Shown here: positions 1-5,170 of the stretch, piece after piece
Layout of the letters: each line of letters opens with the position of its first letter
How positions within the stretch are numbered: the stretch's first letter is position 1
Source of the DNA: JBBSJV01 sp038256935
Lineage (GTDB): Bacteria; Patescibacteriota; JACMRA01
Direction: 5' to 3'
DNA: 9,424 bases
Assembly (NCBI GenBank): GCA_038256935.1
Contig: JBBSJV010000060.1
Span: forward strand, 1 to 9,424
Made by a program: the position numbers and the translations under genes
The notes under the pieces: model-generated
Told to the model about the DNA's origin: nothing
Database searches by the model: none
What the model saw: the letters and a program-made list of their open reading frames with translations, nothing else

Positions 1-122
1 AAAATTGTTGACAAAGTAAATACCGCAGCTTTTGTAAATTTACCAGCTTGCTTAAATCTAGAAACCTGATTTTTAAATATATCTTTTAGCAATTGCTTGC
101 CTGAGCCAAACTTTGTCTTCAT
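1..122 (-). CDS. 5' end of an unidentified protein, cut by the window edge
   Basis: An open frame starts with ATG at 120-122 and runs off the left edge, giving 40 codons without a stop. The visible peptide begins MKTKFGSGKQ, is lysine-rich for about 30 residues (KQLLKDIFKN, FKQAGKFTKA) and then turns hydrophobic (AVFTLSTI). This is consistent with a positive N-terminal tail leading into a membrane segment or signal anchor. A strong promoter lies upstream at 190-218, leaving a leader of about 60 nt, which supports a real gene start. No Shine-Dalgarno sequence precedes the ATG. I do not recognise the family from so short a piece. Confidence 0.55.
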   Translation of the reverse strand, partial: MKTKFGSGKQLLKDIFKNQVSRFKQAGKFTKAAVFTLSTI

Positions 123-189
123 AATTTCTGTGTTTGTTTTTGTTTTATTTGTGGTATCTTAATTTTTGTACCAATAGTAAAACTGCTCG

Positions 190-218
190 ATTCTACTGTA
201 TATTTTATGTACTGTCAA
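190..218 (-). promoter_or_regulatory. Sigma-70-type promoter for the left-edge gene
   Basis: Read on the minus strand, TTGACA (213-218, perfect -35) is followed by a 17-base spacer and TAGAAT (190-195, five of six -10 bases). It begins 13 bases past the stop of the CofD-like gene, so the left-edge gene has its own promoter. A perfect 7-bp inverted repeat (AACTGCT at 181-187, AGCAGTT at 220-226) brackets it. Confidence 0.7.
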
Positions 219-230
219 AAGCAGTTGCTA

Positions 231-1400
231 TTACGATAGAAGCCTTTCAAAAGCCTTTTCTATAGATTTGGCAGTGTATTTTACTCCACTTTTTTCCCAA
301 ACATCTAGTTCAAATCTTGGTCCTGTACCCTGCCTGTCTACGCTTCTTTGATAGTCTTGAAAATGATCGTAGTAATACTGATGAGTATCTTTTATGGCTT
401 GAATTGATTGAGGAATGTGATTGTATTTAGCATAAGCTAATAGCTGAGGTTGTAAAATATTATACCAATCTTGGTTTGGAAAGAGGATTTTTGGAAAGAT
501 TTCTAGCTTGATCAAGTACTCAAAATAATTCTGCCAAGGAAGTTCATTGGATGGATAAAATAGATTCCCCATAACTACCAATTTTCCTTGCTCAGCTAAA
601 GCTTTAAAAATATAACTGTAGTGATTTACCAGTGGCATCCAGTTTGCAATTGACCCATTTGGGATAACTACCAGTTCGCTATTTTCCAGTTCAAACTTTA
701 GATTATCTGTCAGGTTTAGACTAGATCCTGTGGATTCCAAGATCAAGCTTTTGGGGTCAAGTGCAGTGGGAAAAACATCGATTACGTCTTCGCCAATAGT
801 CTGATGCCCAACTACTGTAGAACCCTTTAAGATCTGTCTATAGTCGTGAGTAAAAGCTAAGTTAATGCAACTTGGTAGCAAATCTAGGTCTTGATAAAAT
901 CTATTAAAGCCCTCGATGCCGTCTCTACTAAGTAGCAAGTGATTCCACAAATTACCAATACAAAAATCTTTTTCATAAGCAATTTTGTTTTTATGAGCTA
1001 GGTAATAATCATACACATCGTGGGTAAAATCGACAATCACATCTTCCCCAACAAGCCTTGATAAAAACTGAGAAGCCTCAAGTAATTTTACTGGATCACT
1101 ACTTCGAAAATCAAAAATATTTTTCTTCTCAAACTCCCATTTTTTACCCTTACTAAAATTTACAATTATTTTATTTAGATCAGCAGACGGTAAGAAAAAG
1201 TCAGATTTGAATCCATATTTGTTGCCAAAATAAGAGTTAAAAAAATTACTATTTAACTCCATTAGCCTTCCAAGCATCCCAGTAGATCCTCCCCAATCAG
1301 CAGGAATATAGTAAATCTTTGTATCTTGATTAGATAGGTATTCCAAAAGTGGCTCTACTCCGTGTCCCCCAGCTCCAAGAACTGTTATCTTACGATTCAT
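231..1400 (-). CDS. CofD/YvcK (UPF0052)-family protein, divergent
   Basis: This 389-residue protein has the layout of the CofD/YvcK family. That family contains 2-phospho-L-lactate transferase (CofD) and the nucleotide-sugar-binding factor YvcK/GlmR, which affects carbon flow into cell-wall synthesis. Residues 6-14 (TVLGAGGHG) form the N-terminal glycine loop, and DWGGSTGMLGRL (35-46) matches the family's D-D-G-G-S-[ST]-G-x-L motif. IGNLWNHLLL (148-157) matches the G-N-L-x-L helix, and LVVIPNGSIANWMPLV (243-258) replaces the usual GPGSLYTS-type loop. Several loop residues are altered (GAGGHG for GGGTG, PNGSIAN for GPGSLYT), so the ligand may differ. Coenzyme F420 synthesis is unlikely, as no other F420 gene is nearby. 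The start is ATG at 1398-1400 with no Shine-Dalgarno sequence. A candidate promoter lies just upstream. The family call is fairly sure; the function is not. Confidence 0.75.
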   Translation of the reverse strand: MNRKITVLGAGGHGVEPLLEYLSNQDTKIYYIPADWGGSTGMLGRLMELNSNFFNSYFGNKYGFKSDFFLPSADLNKIIVNFSKGKKWEFEKKNIFDFRSSDPVKLLEASQFLSRLVGEDVIVDFTHDVYDYYLAHKNKIAYEKDFCIGNLWNHLLLSRDGIEGFNRFYQDLDLLPSCINLAFTHDYRQILKGSTVVGHQTIGEDVIDVFPTALDPKSLILESTGSSLNLTDNLKFELENSELVVIPNGSIANWMPLVNHYSYIFKALAEQGKLVVMGNLFYPSNELPWQNYFEYLIKLEIFPKILFPNQDWYNILQPQLLAYAKYNHIPQSIQAIKDTHQYYYDHFQDYQRSVDRQGTGPRFELDVWEKSGVKYTAKSIEKAFERLLS

Positions 1401-1425
1401 ATTTTTGAAATTAACCTACAAAAAA

Positions 1426-1454
1426 GTAATAGTCAATATCTATAAAAAGAGCAA
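1426..1454 (-). promoter_or_regulatory. Candidate promoter of the CofD-like gene
   Basis: On the minus strand, TTGCTC (1449-1454) and TATTAC (1426-1431) are separated by 17 bases, each matching four of six consensus bases. They sit in the 60-bp gap after the toxin stop codon, and the implied leader is about 20 nt. An overlapping TTGACT is an alternative -35, but its -10 is poor. No hairpin terminator is seen in the gap, so read-through from the toxin operon is also possible. Confidence 0.4.
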
Positions 1455-1460
1455 TTGATT

Positions 1461-1847
1461 TTACGTGATCAGCTTAATATTCATCCTATGATTGTAGTTT
1501 TCAAATAGCTCAAAATCAGCTGTGACAAAATATTTGCAGTTCTTTCGAATAGCAAGTGCAATCTCAGCACAGTCTTCTACATCATCACTGTTTTTTGCCA
1601 TGTCATAACCAATCATGCAATCTAACTTTGTAATATCGAGAGTCTCAAACTCACCAAGAAAGTTATATATTTCCTCTTTCTGAAACTTCTCTTTTCTTAG
1701 TGTATAGAACAAAGTTAAGAAACTACTAGTAGAGATGGCCAAATTAGCCTCTTCAAAATTAAAAAAATTTAAGATATTGTGGTATCTAGATCTTTTTTGG
1801 ATAATATCAACAATAATGTTCTTATCTAATAGAATACTATTTTTCAT
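1461..1847 (-). CDS. PIN-domain toxin (VapC-like ribonuclease)
   Basis: At 128 residues this is the usual size for a single PIN domain, the Mg-dependent ribonuclease fold of VapC toxins. SILLDKNIIVDI (4-15) is the first strand with catalytic-type Asp8, normally seen as LDTNVLLD. The stretch DDVEDCAEIALA (88-99) carries the third acidic position (Asp92), and KYFVTADFELF (105-115) is the final strand with Asp111. The second conserved acid, usually a Glu near residue 43-46 in a TLAEL-like helix, is not evident: the sequence there is SSFLTLFYTL. The ATG at 1845-1847 lies inside the last codons of the antitoxin gene, giving an 11-bp overlap typical of translationally coupled toxin-antitoxin pairs. 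Whether it is an active RNase is uncertain because of the missing acid. Confidence 0.8.
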   Translation of the reverse strand: MKNSILLDKNIIVDIIQKRSRYHNILNFFNFEEANLAISTSSFLTLFYTLRKEKFQKEEIYNFLGEFETLDITKLDCMIGYDMAKNSDDVEDCAEIALAIRKNCKYFVTADFELFENYNHRMNIKLIT

Positions 1848-2142
1848 ACTTTTTATATCTTAACTCTCTCATTCTCATTTTTTCTTCACGAGGATCCATA
1901 CTTCCATCAAATTCTGACTCCTCTTTCTTATATCTGTCGATCTTTTCTCGAAGAACAGGATCATTAAAATATTTAAATATGGCTTTGGCAGAGTATTTAG
2001 GGTATTGTTCTTCTTCTTGAATAGCAAGTAAACGTAACTTACGCCCTTTTGTATATTCAATAACAACCTCTTCACCTGCAAAGGCTTGATCCACAAGTGC
2101 AGCAAAGTTATTACGAAGCTCAACAGTACTAACAATAGTCAT
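1837..2142 (-). CDS. Phd/YefM-like antitoxin
   Basis: This 101-residue protein is the first gene of the toxin-antitoxin pair. Its N-terminal half follows the Phd/YefM pattern: a start strand (MTIVSTVELRNNFAALVDQA, 1-20) with the S-x-x-E-L-R-x-N-F helix, then GEEVVIEYTKGRKLRLLAI (23-41), the strand that normally reads 'G-x-x-v-x-I-t-r-x-G-k-p'. The family binds DNA as a dimer through the N-terminal part and neutralises the toxin with a flexible C-terminal part. Here residues 45-101 are highly charged (repeated K, E, R), as expected of a toxin-binding tail. ATG at 2140-2142 and TAG at 1837-1839 bound it. The promoter 25-60 bases upstream contains short palindromes suitable for autorepression. 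Confidence 0.82.
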   Translation of the reverse strand: MTIVSTVELRNNFAALVDQAFAGEEVVIEYTKGRKLRLLAIQEEEQYPKYSAKAIFKYFNDPVLREKIDRYKKEESEFDGSMDPREEKMRMRELRYKKYEK

Positions 2143-2163
2143 AATTAAAAAAGTTAAATAATC

Positions 2164-2199
2164 AATAATAATTATTCAATAATTGATTTTTTTTGTCAA
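2164..2199 (-). promoter_or_regulatory. Toxin-antitoxin operon promoter with palindromic operator-like sites
   Basis: On the minus strand, TTGACA (2194-2199) and AATAAT (2171-2176) lie 17 bases apart, a near-consensus promoter. The -10 lies inside a perfect palindrome (six-base arms around a central base, 2164-2176) that abuts a second one (TCAAT-A-ATTGA, 2176-2186). TCAATAAT also occurs as a direct repeat at 2162-2169 and 2176-2183. Phd/YefM-type antitoxins repress their own operons by binding such sites; that role here is inferred. The leader is about 20 nt with no Shine-Dalgarno sequence. Confidence 0.7.
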
Positions 2200-2555
2200 A
2201 GGTGATTTTATAATTAGCAGAATATTAAAAATCTATAATAATATTTACTAAAAGTTTTATTATAAATTATGTTTACTAATATAAGATTATAGTAAACAAT
2301 TTATTTAGTGTATTTTTTGTTAGTGTTTATTAAATCAAATAAATCAAAACAATACTAGTGAAAAGAACTAATTTTGTGGTTCACTTCGAGGCAAGAATCA
2401 AATCTTAAATATAGGGCTTTCTGTCAAGAAAATCATTGCTTTATTCAGGCAGACAGTATCTAATTGCTAGTAATAATCTAATCCAATAAATATGAATGAA
2501 GTAATTTTAATTTTGATACTTATTTTCTTAATAAAATAACAAATATCAAAAAATA
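2200..2555. other. AT-rich intergenic gap without a convincing gene
   Basis: About 355 bases separate the toxin-antitoxin promoter from the terminator at 2548-2585. No frame longer than a few dozen codons is open. The only notable mini-frame is a plus-strand 15-codon stretch, 2492-2539 (MNEVILILILIFLIK), hydrophobic and followed by the plus-strand face of the terminator; I do not call it a gene. A perfect inverted repeat lies at 2271-2297. The stretch 2375-2460 is less AT-rich than its surroundings but shows no recognisable RNA motif. Confidence 0.5.
2244..2297. repeat. TTTACTA repeat cluster with an 8-bp inverted repeat
   Basis: GTTTACTA (2271-2278) and TAGTAAAC (2290-2297) form a perfect 8-bp inverted repeat around an 11-base spacer. 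A third copy of the core, TTTACTA, lies at 2244-2250, 28 bases before the first arm in direct orientation. The arrangement resembles a multi-site binding region for a dimeric DNA-binding protein, but base composition makes chance matches more likely than usual. Confidence 0.4.
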
Positions 2556-2585
2556 CTAAACCCCCCCTTAAAAGGGGGTTATTTT
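2548..2585. terminator. Strong, probably bidirectional, hairpin terminator
   Basis: CCCCCTT (2563-2569) pairs with AAGGGGG (2572-2578) in a 7-bp hairpin, the most GC-rich one in this area. On the plus strand it is followed at once by TTATTTT. On the minus strand it is followed, after nine bases, by six T residues (2548-2553). It lies just past the stop of the 42-residue peptide gene, so its main job is probably to end the nuclease operon. Confidence 0.75.
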
Positions 2586-2590
2586 ACCGC

Positions 2591-2719
2591 TTAATTACTG
2601 GTATTTATATTAATTTCAACCTCTGGTGATTCGACTGTTTCTGTCCACATCCAGAATAAGACAATTAAAACTAATAATATTAAAATAACTCGAGCTAAAT
2701 CTCCAAAAAAACGTGTCAT
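2591..2719 (-). CDS. 42-residue single-helix membrane peptide
   Basis: A short frame from ATG (2717-2719) to TAA (2591-2593) encodes MTRFFGDLAR, then the hydrophobic helix VILILLVLIVLFWMW (11-25), then an acidic and polar tail of 17 residues (TETVESPEVE...). A positively charged N-terminus before the helix suggests N-in/C-out topology. It begins 32 bases after the thermonuclease stop and ends at the terminator, so it is the likely last gene of that operon. An earlier ATG (2722-2724) hits a stop after two codons. No family is recognised. Support comes from the position, the clean helix and the use of the whole gap; the small size limits confidence. Confidence 0.5.
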   Translation of the reverse strand: MTRFFGDLARVILILLVLIVLFWMWTETVESPEVEININTSN

Positions 2720-2751
2720 ATCATTTAATATTTTTAATTTAAGTATATATT

Positions 2752-3966
2752 TTAACTTTCACAAGCTACTCCATCACTGTCTCGGTCTCTCTCAGGGGTA
2801 TAATTTGGATCGCCTGGTCTAAATTTATTTCCTAATCCAATCGACTTCAAATATGCACAAGTTCCAGCTACATATCCACTAGGTGCTGTTGTAGTAGGAG
2901 CGGGTTTGGGAGCTGTAGAGGACTTACTAGATGATGAGCTAGTTGTTTTTTTTGGTGGGGTCCCAGCTACAGGGGTAGGAGCTGGTGTTGCAGCCTGAGT
3001 AGTATCTCCATTACAGGTTGCAGGAGACCAAAGTCCAATTTGAGAGTTTCTTGATTGGGTTTGATAGTCATTGTACTCAGCAAGTCTAGGGTGCGGGTAT
3101 TTTGTATAAGAATTAGCAAAGCCCTGTTTGATCATTTCAGAATTAAAAGCCAAGTTATCAGCTCGGTAAACATATGCTAATGTTCGCCCATACCTATCAA
3201 TCCTATTTGCTGGATCAAATTCTAAATACACTTGTTGCCCTTGCAATAATTCCTTAGCTTTATTACTGGCTTCAGCTCCATAGCACTGTACTGGTTTTCT
3301 AGGATCTTTTGTCTCAGGTGTGTCAATTCCAATTAATCTCAAAGTACCCAATTCACTAACTTTTATAGTGTCACCATCTACTACAGATAATACGTCAAAA
3401 AGCTTTTGATCTTTTGTGTTGTTACCAAGTTTAGCAATAGAATTATTTGCTTGTACAGCCAAAGCAACATCTTGAGCTTCTAACTCACTATCAAAATCAA
3501 TTTCTGGGTTTATTTTTTGAGCATTAGCAATTTTATCTTCAAGCTCTTTTTTTGCGTTCTCAGCTTCAACTCTCTTTTGCTCTTCTTCTTTTGCTTTTAA
3601 TTCCAATTCAGCAATTCTAGGATCTGGTTCAGGAATAGTTTCAACAATTTCGTTTTGAATAGTGAGATCAGCAGGGAATAGAATTCCCGTATAGGCAACT
3701 GCAATTATTGTAAAGAAAAGTAAAAAGAAAACAAACATCCCAGCAGGAATAACCAAAACTCTTAATATTCTATGTTTACCCTTCAACATTTTCTTAGCAT
3801 AGTCTTGCTTTAATATACCCCAGATAAAGAATGGTAATGCAAAAGGAATTAGTAGAATGGAGAAATAGGGAATTAATAAAAAAACAAATATTGATACGGA
3901 GGATACAAATAATAGTCTGTTATCTGTCCATTGGGTGTGAAGATGTTGCTTGATTTTATTGTACAT
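2752..3966 (-). CDS. Membrane-anchored thermonuclease (SNase-like) with excalibur domain
   Basis: I place the start at ATG 3964-3966 (404 residues). A longer TTG-initiated version (to 4032) would overlap the upstream gene and only adds a polar stretch. In order: hydrophobic membrane segments at about 16-52 and 68-96; a charged coiled-coil-like region (KAKEEEQKRVEAENAKKELE, about 125-144); a staphylococcal-nuclease domain (about 190-315); a Ser/Pro/Thr/Ala-rich linker (about 320-363); and a C-terminal excalibur domain (about 364-404) with the calcium-binding-type DRDSDGVACE. The nuclease residues appear complete: VVDGDT (Asp199), LRLIGIDTPE (Arg210, Asp215, Thr216, Glu218) and DRYGR (Arg261), matching D21, R35, D40, T41, E43 and R87 of the S. 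aureus enzyme. Members cut DNA and RNA with Ca2+. The membrane segments should place the catalytic part outside the cell, suggesting surface nucleic-acid degradation or scavenging. It follows the basic membrane protein gene by 22 bases. Confidence 0.88.
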   Translation of the reverse strand: MYNKIKQHLHTQWTDNRLLFVSSVSIFVFLLIPYFSILLIPFALPFFIWGILKQDYAKKMLKGKHRILRVLVIPAGMFVFFLLFFTIIAVAYTGILFPADLTIQNEIVETIPEPDPRIAELELKAKEEEQKRVEAENAKKELEDKIANAQKINPEIDFDSELEAQDVALAVQANNSIAKLGNNTKDQKLFDVLSVVDGDTIKVSELGTLRLIGIDTPETKDPRKPVQCYGAEASNKAKELLQGQQVYLEFDPANRIDRYGRTLAYVYRADNLAFNSEMIKQGFANSYTKYPHPRLAEYNDYQTQSRNSQIGLWSPATCNGDTTQAATPAPTPVAGTPPKKTTSSSSSKSSTAPKPAPTTTAPSGYVAGTCAYLKSIGLGNKFRPGDPNYTPERDRDSDGVACES

Positions 3967-3988
3967 ATTAGTTGAGTTGTAATTTGGG

Positions 3989-4348
3989 TTAATTAAAAAT
4001 TTTCCAGATTGCTTTAAATATAAAATATACAATCCAAAACGGTAAGAATAGAATTAATAAGATAATTCCAAGGAATCCTAAGCCTTTATTATCTTCAAAG
4101 TTCTTCGACACGACAGGGTTTGTATAATCACCAGACTTAGCTTTTGATGCAGATTTTGCACTGCTTGTGATAAATTTTATAGGATCAACTGTGGATTTAT
4201 TATATATCTTATTGTAGATCACCCTTTTCGGACTAGTTAGGATTGCGGTACCTTTTGGCATCCTGATTTTGGATCTAATTTTCTTCTTGATTGAAAGTCT
4301 GGCAGAGACTCGTTTTTTTAGTGATGGCATCCTAAATCCAAACTTCAT
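3989..4348 (-). CDS. Very basic C-terminally anchored membrane protein, function unknown
   Basis: I choose ATG 4346-4348 (119 residues, MKFGFRMPSL). An in-frame ATG four codons earlier would lie at or above the transcription start implied by the TATAAT at 4364-4369. The first 50 residues are dense in Lys and Arg (SLKKRVSARLSIKKKIRSK), with a pattern YNKIYNKST at about 45-53. From memory, a similar motif occurs at the N-termini of uncharacterised small proteins of Firmicutes and Actinobacteria. A Ser/Ala/Lys stretch follows, then a hydrophobic segment (about 90-113: FLGIILLILFLPFWIVYFIF) close to the C-terminus. It is the first gene of the thermonuclease operon. A basic, membrane-tethered domain could bind nucleic acid near the nuclease, but that is inference. 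Confidence 0.65.
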   Translation of the reverse strand: MKFGFRMPSLKKRVSARLSIKKKIRSKIRMPKGTAILTSPKRVIYNKIYNKSTVDPIKFITSSAKSASKAKSGDYTNPVVSKNFEDNKGLGFLGIILLILFLPFWIVYFIFKAIWKIFN

Positions 4349-4363
4349 GTTACATTGCATTAT

Positions 4364-4394
4364 ATTATAAGCTGATCAGTTTTATTAATGGTAA
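4364..4394 (-). promoter_or_regulatory. Candidate promoter of the thermonuclease operon
   Basis: On the minus strand a perfect TATAAT (4364-4369) has TTACCA (4389-4394, four of six) 19 bases upstream. A perfect TTGACA exists further up, but it would pair only with a weaker -10 (TAAAAC). The implied leader before ATG 4348 is about 10 nt, so initiation would be nearly leaderless. The -10 is convincing; the -35 choice is not. Confidence 0.45.
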
Positions 4395-4458
4395 CGGTTA
4401 TTGTCAACATATTTTAATGCAACTCAAACAATGCTAGATTTTAATTTACCAGCCTTTA

Positions 4459-4716
4459 CTAAAGTTTAAACGACATAACCTTAAAATTAAACTTCCCTAA
4501 CTCAGAAAAACTTACCCATCTATATTCCAAATATTCGTTACTTAACTCTATCTCACCTTTGATAATTTTAGCATGATAATTTTGGACTGTGACTTGTTTG
4601 TTATCTTTTAGTCTTATAAAATGCCACTTACTTGCTGGCTCTAATATGTCTATTTCTAATAATAATTCTTCTTTTACTTCGCGGTATAGGGCGATTTCGA
4701 AATATTCATTATAATT
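4459..4716 (-). pseudogene. 5'-truncated NUDIX hydrolase remnant
   Basis: An open frame of 85 codons begins right after an in-frame TAA (4717-4719), contains no usable early start codon and ends at TAG 4459-4461. Its first residues are the second half of a NUDIX box: Glu4, then seven residues, then REVKEELLL (12-20). This fits E-x7-R-E-U-x-E-E-x-G-U, except that the box glycine is Leu. The preceding G-x5 and the whole N-terminal half are missing. The rest (WHFIRLKDNKQVTVQNYHAKII, then EYRWVSFSEL) matches the usual second half, with its 'W-v-x-x-x-E-l' signature. NUDIX enzymes hydrolyse nucleoside diphosphate derivatives; this copy cannot be functional as it stands. A palindromic repeat begins 13 bases upstream of the break, so repeat insertion or deletion may have removed the 5' half. 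Confidence 0.72.
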
Positions 4717-4729
4717 TTAAGTAAATAAA

Positions 4730-4756
4730 AGATCCTGAAACAAGTTCAGGATGACA
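4730..4756. repeat. Palindromic dispersed repeat, copy 1
   Basis: A 27-base element repeated exactly at 5104-5130. Its core is an 8-bp hairpin, ATCCTGAA / TTCAGGAT around a 5-base loop (ACAAG), followed by GACA. From memory, similar ATCCTGAA...TTCAGGATGACA elements are dispersed between genes in several bacterial groups. This copy sits between the broken end of the NUDIX remnant and tRNA-Ala. Confidence 0.8.
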
Positions 4757-4799
4757 TTAAAATTTTTAGTTGTATTTCTCTCAATCGACGCGCAGACTT

Positions 4800-4875
4800 T
4801 GGTGGACCTTAGCGGATTTGAACCGCTCGCCTCTTCCATGCCATGGAAGTGCTCTACCAAATGAGCTAAAGGCCC
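4800..4875 (-). tRNA. tRNA-Ala (anticodon GGC)
   Basis: The 76-base cloverleaf folds fully: acceptor GGGCCTT/AAGGTCC, D stem GCTC/GAGC, anticodon stem CTTCC/GGAAG with loop ATGGCAT (anticodon GGC), T stem AGCGG/CCGCT with loop TTCAAAT, discriminator A, and an encoded CCA (4800-4802 on the complement). The third acceptor pair is G3-U70, the classic alanine identity element, which confirms the assignment. It reads GCC and GCU codons, so another Ala tRNA must exist elsewhere. Confidence 0.97.
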
Positions 4876-4883
4876 TTAATTTG

Positions 4884-4912
4884 AATAAATATTAATATTT
4901 TAAATTGGTCAA
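4884..4912 (-). promoter_or_regulatory. Promoter of tRNA-Ala
   Basis: On the minus strand, TTGACC (4907-4912, five of six) and TTTATT (4884-4889, four of six) are 17 bases apart. The -10 ends eight bases before the tRNA, so the 5' leader is only a few bases. This is the same layout as at the other two tRNA genes here. Confidence 0.55.
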
Positions 4913-4967
4913 TTGGGTTTGGTATCAATTTTGAGATGGTGTTTGTGATGGATGGTAAATCTCAATT

Positions 4968-4993
4968 GTAGGGGCGATTTTTAAATCGCCCGT
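4968..4993. repeat. Palindromic GTAGGGG-type repeat, copy 1
   Basis: GTAGGGGCGATTT, two bases, then AAATCGCCCGT: a 9-bp perfect stem (GGGCGATTT/AAATCGCCC). The element at 5042-5068 is a second, inverted member with compensating stem changes. Such 'TAGGGGCGA...TCGCCC' elements are, from memory, common intergenic repeats in diverse bacteria. It lies upstream of the tRNA-Ala promoter, outside any gene. Confidence 0.7.
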
Positions 4994-5041
4994 TGTAAGT
5001 CAAAGTATTAATTAATATCATATCTAACTGTAGACTGCAGT

Positions 5042-5068
5042 GCGGGAGAATATAAAATTCTCCCCTAC
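5042..5068. repeat. Palindromic GTAGGGG-type repeat, copy 2 (inverted)
   Basis: Read on the minus strand it is GTAGGGGAGAAT, five bases, then ATTCTCCCGC, with an 8-bp stem GGGAGAAT/ATTCTCCC. Compared with copy 1 the ends (GTAGGGG, CCCG) are kept, while the stem interior changes on both sides so that pairing is preserved. The two copies face each other 48 bases apart. Confidence 0.7.
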
Positions 5069-5103
5069 GAAATAACATGATGCTATATTCTGGCCCCTGG
5101 GAG

Positions 5104-5130
5104 AGATCCTGAAACAAGTTCAGGATGACA
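5104..5130. repeat. Palindromic dispersed repeat, copy 2
   Basis: Identical over 27 bases to 4730-4756 and in the same orientation, with the 8-bp hairpin ATCCTGAA/TTCAGGAT. The two copies flank tRNA-Ala and the inverted repeat pair 4968-5068, enclosing about 350 bases. Confidence 0.8.
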
Positions 5131-5146
5131 AGGATATATTAGTAAC

Positions 5147-5169
5147 AAAAAAAACCACTTTAAGGGTGG
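5147..5169 (-). terminator. Candidate terminator for the minus-strand transcript from tRNA-Lys
   Basis: On the minus strand, CCAC (5166-5169) and GTGG (5155-5158) close a small hairpin followed at once by eight T residues (5147-5154). The stem is only four solid pairs, so this is a weak hairpin with a very good T-tract. It would end transcription coming through the structured segment 5171-5510. Confidence 0.45.
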
Positions 5170-5170
5170 A

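Noticed and set aside
1875..2135. An 86-codon minus-strand frame inside the antitoxin gene
   Set aside because: It is the same DNA read in a shifted frame; the antitoxin frame has the family motifs.
2492..2539. A 15-codon hydrophobic micro-frame as a type I toxin-like peptide
   Set aside because: It is very short, in extremely AT-rich DNA where hydrophobic codons arise by chance, and no antisense RNA promoter is evident.
3967..4032. TTG start adding 22 residues to the thermonuclease
   Set aside because: It would overlap the end of the upstream gene and adds only a polar stretch before the membrane segments. ATG 3964-3966 gives a normal 22-base gap.
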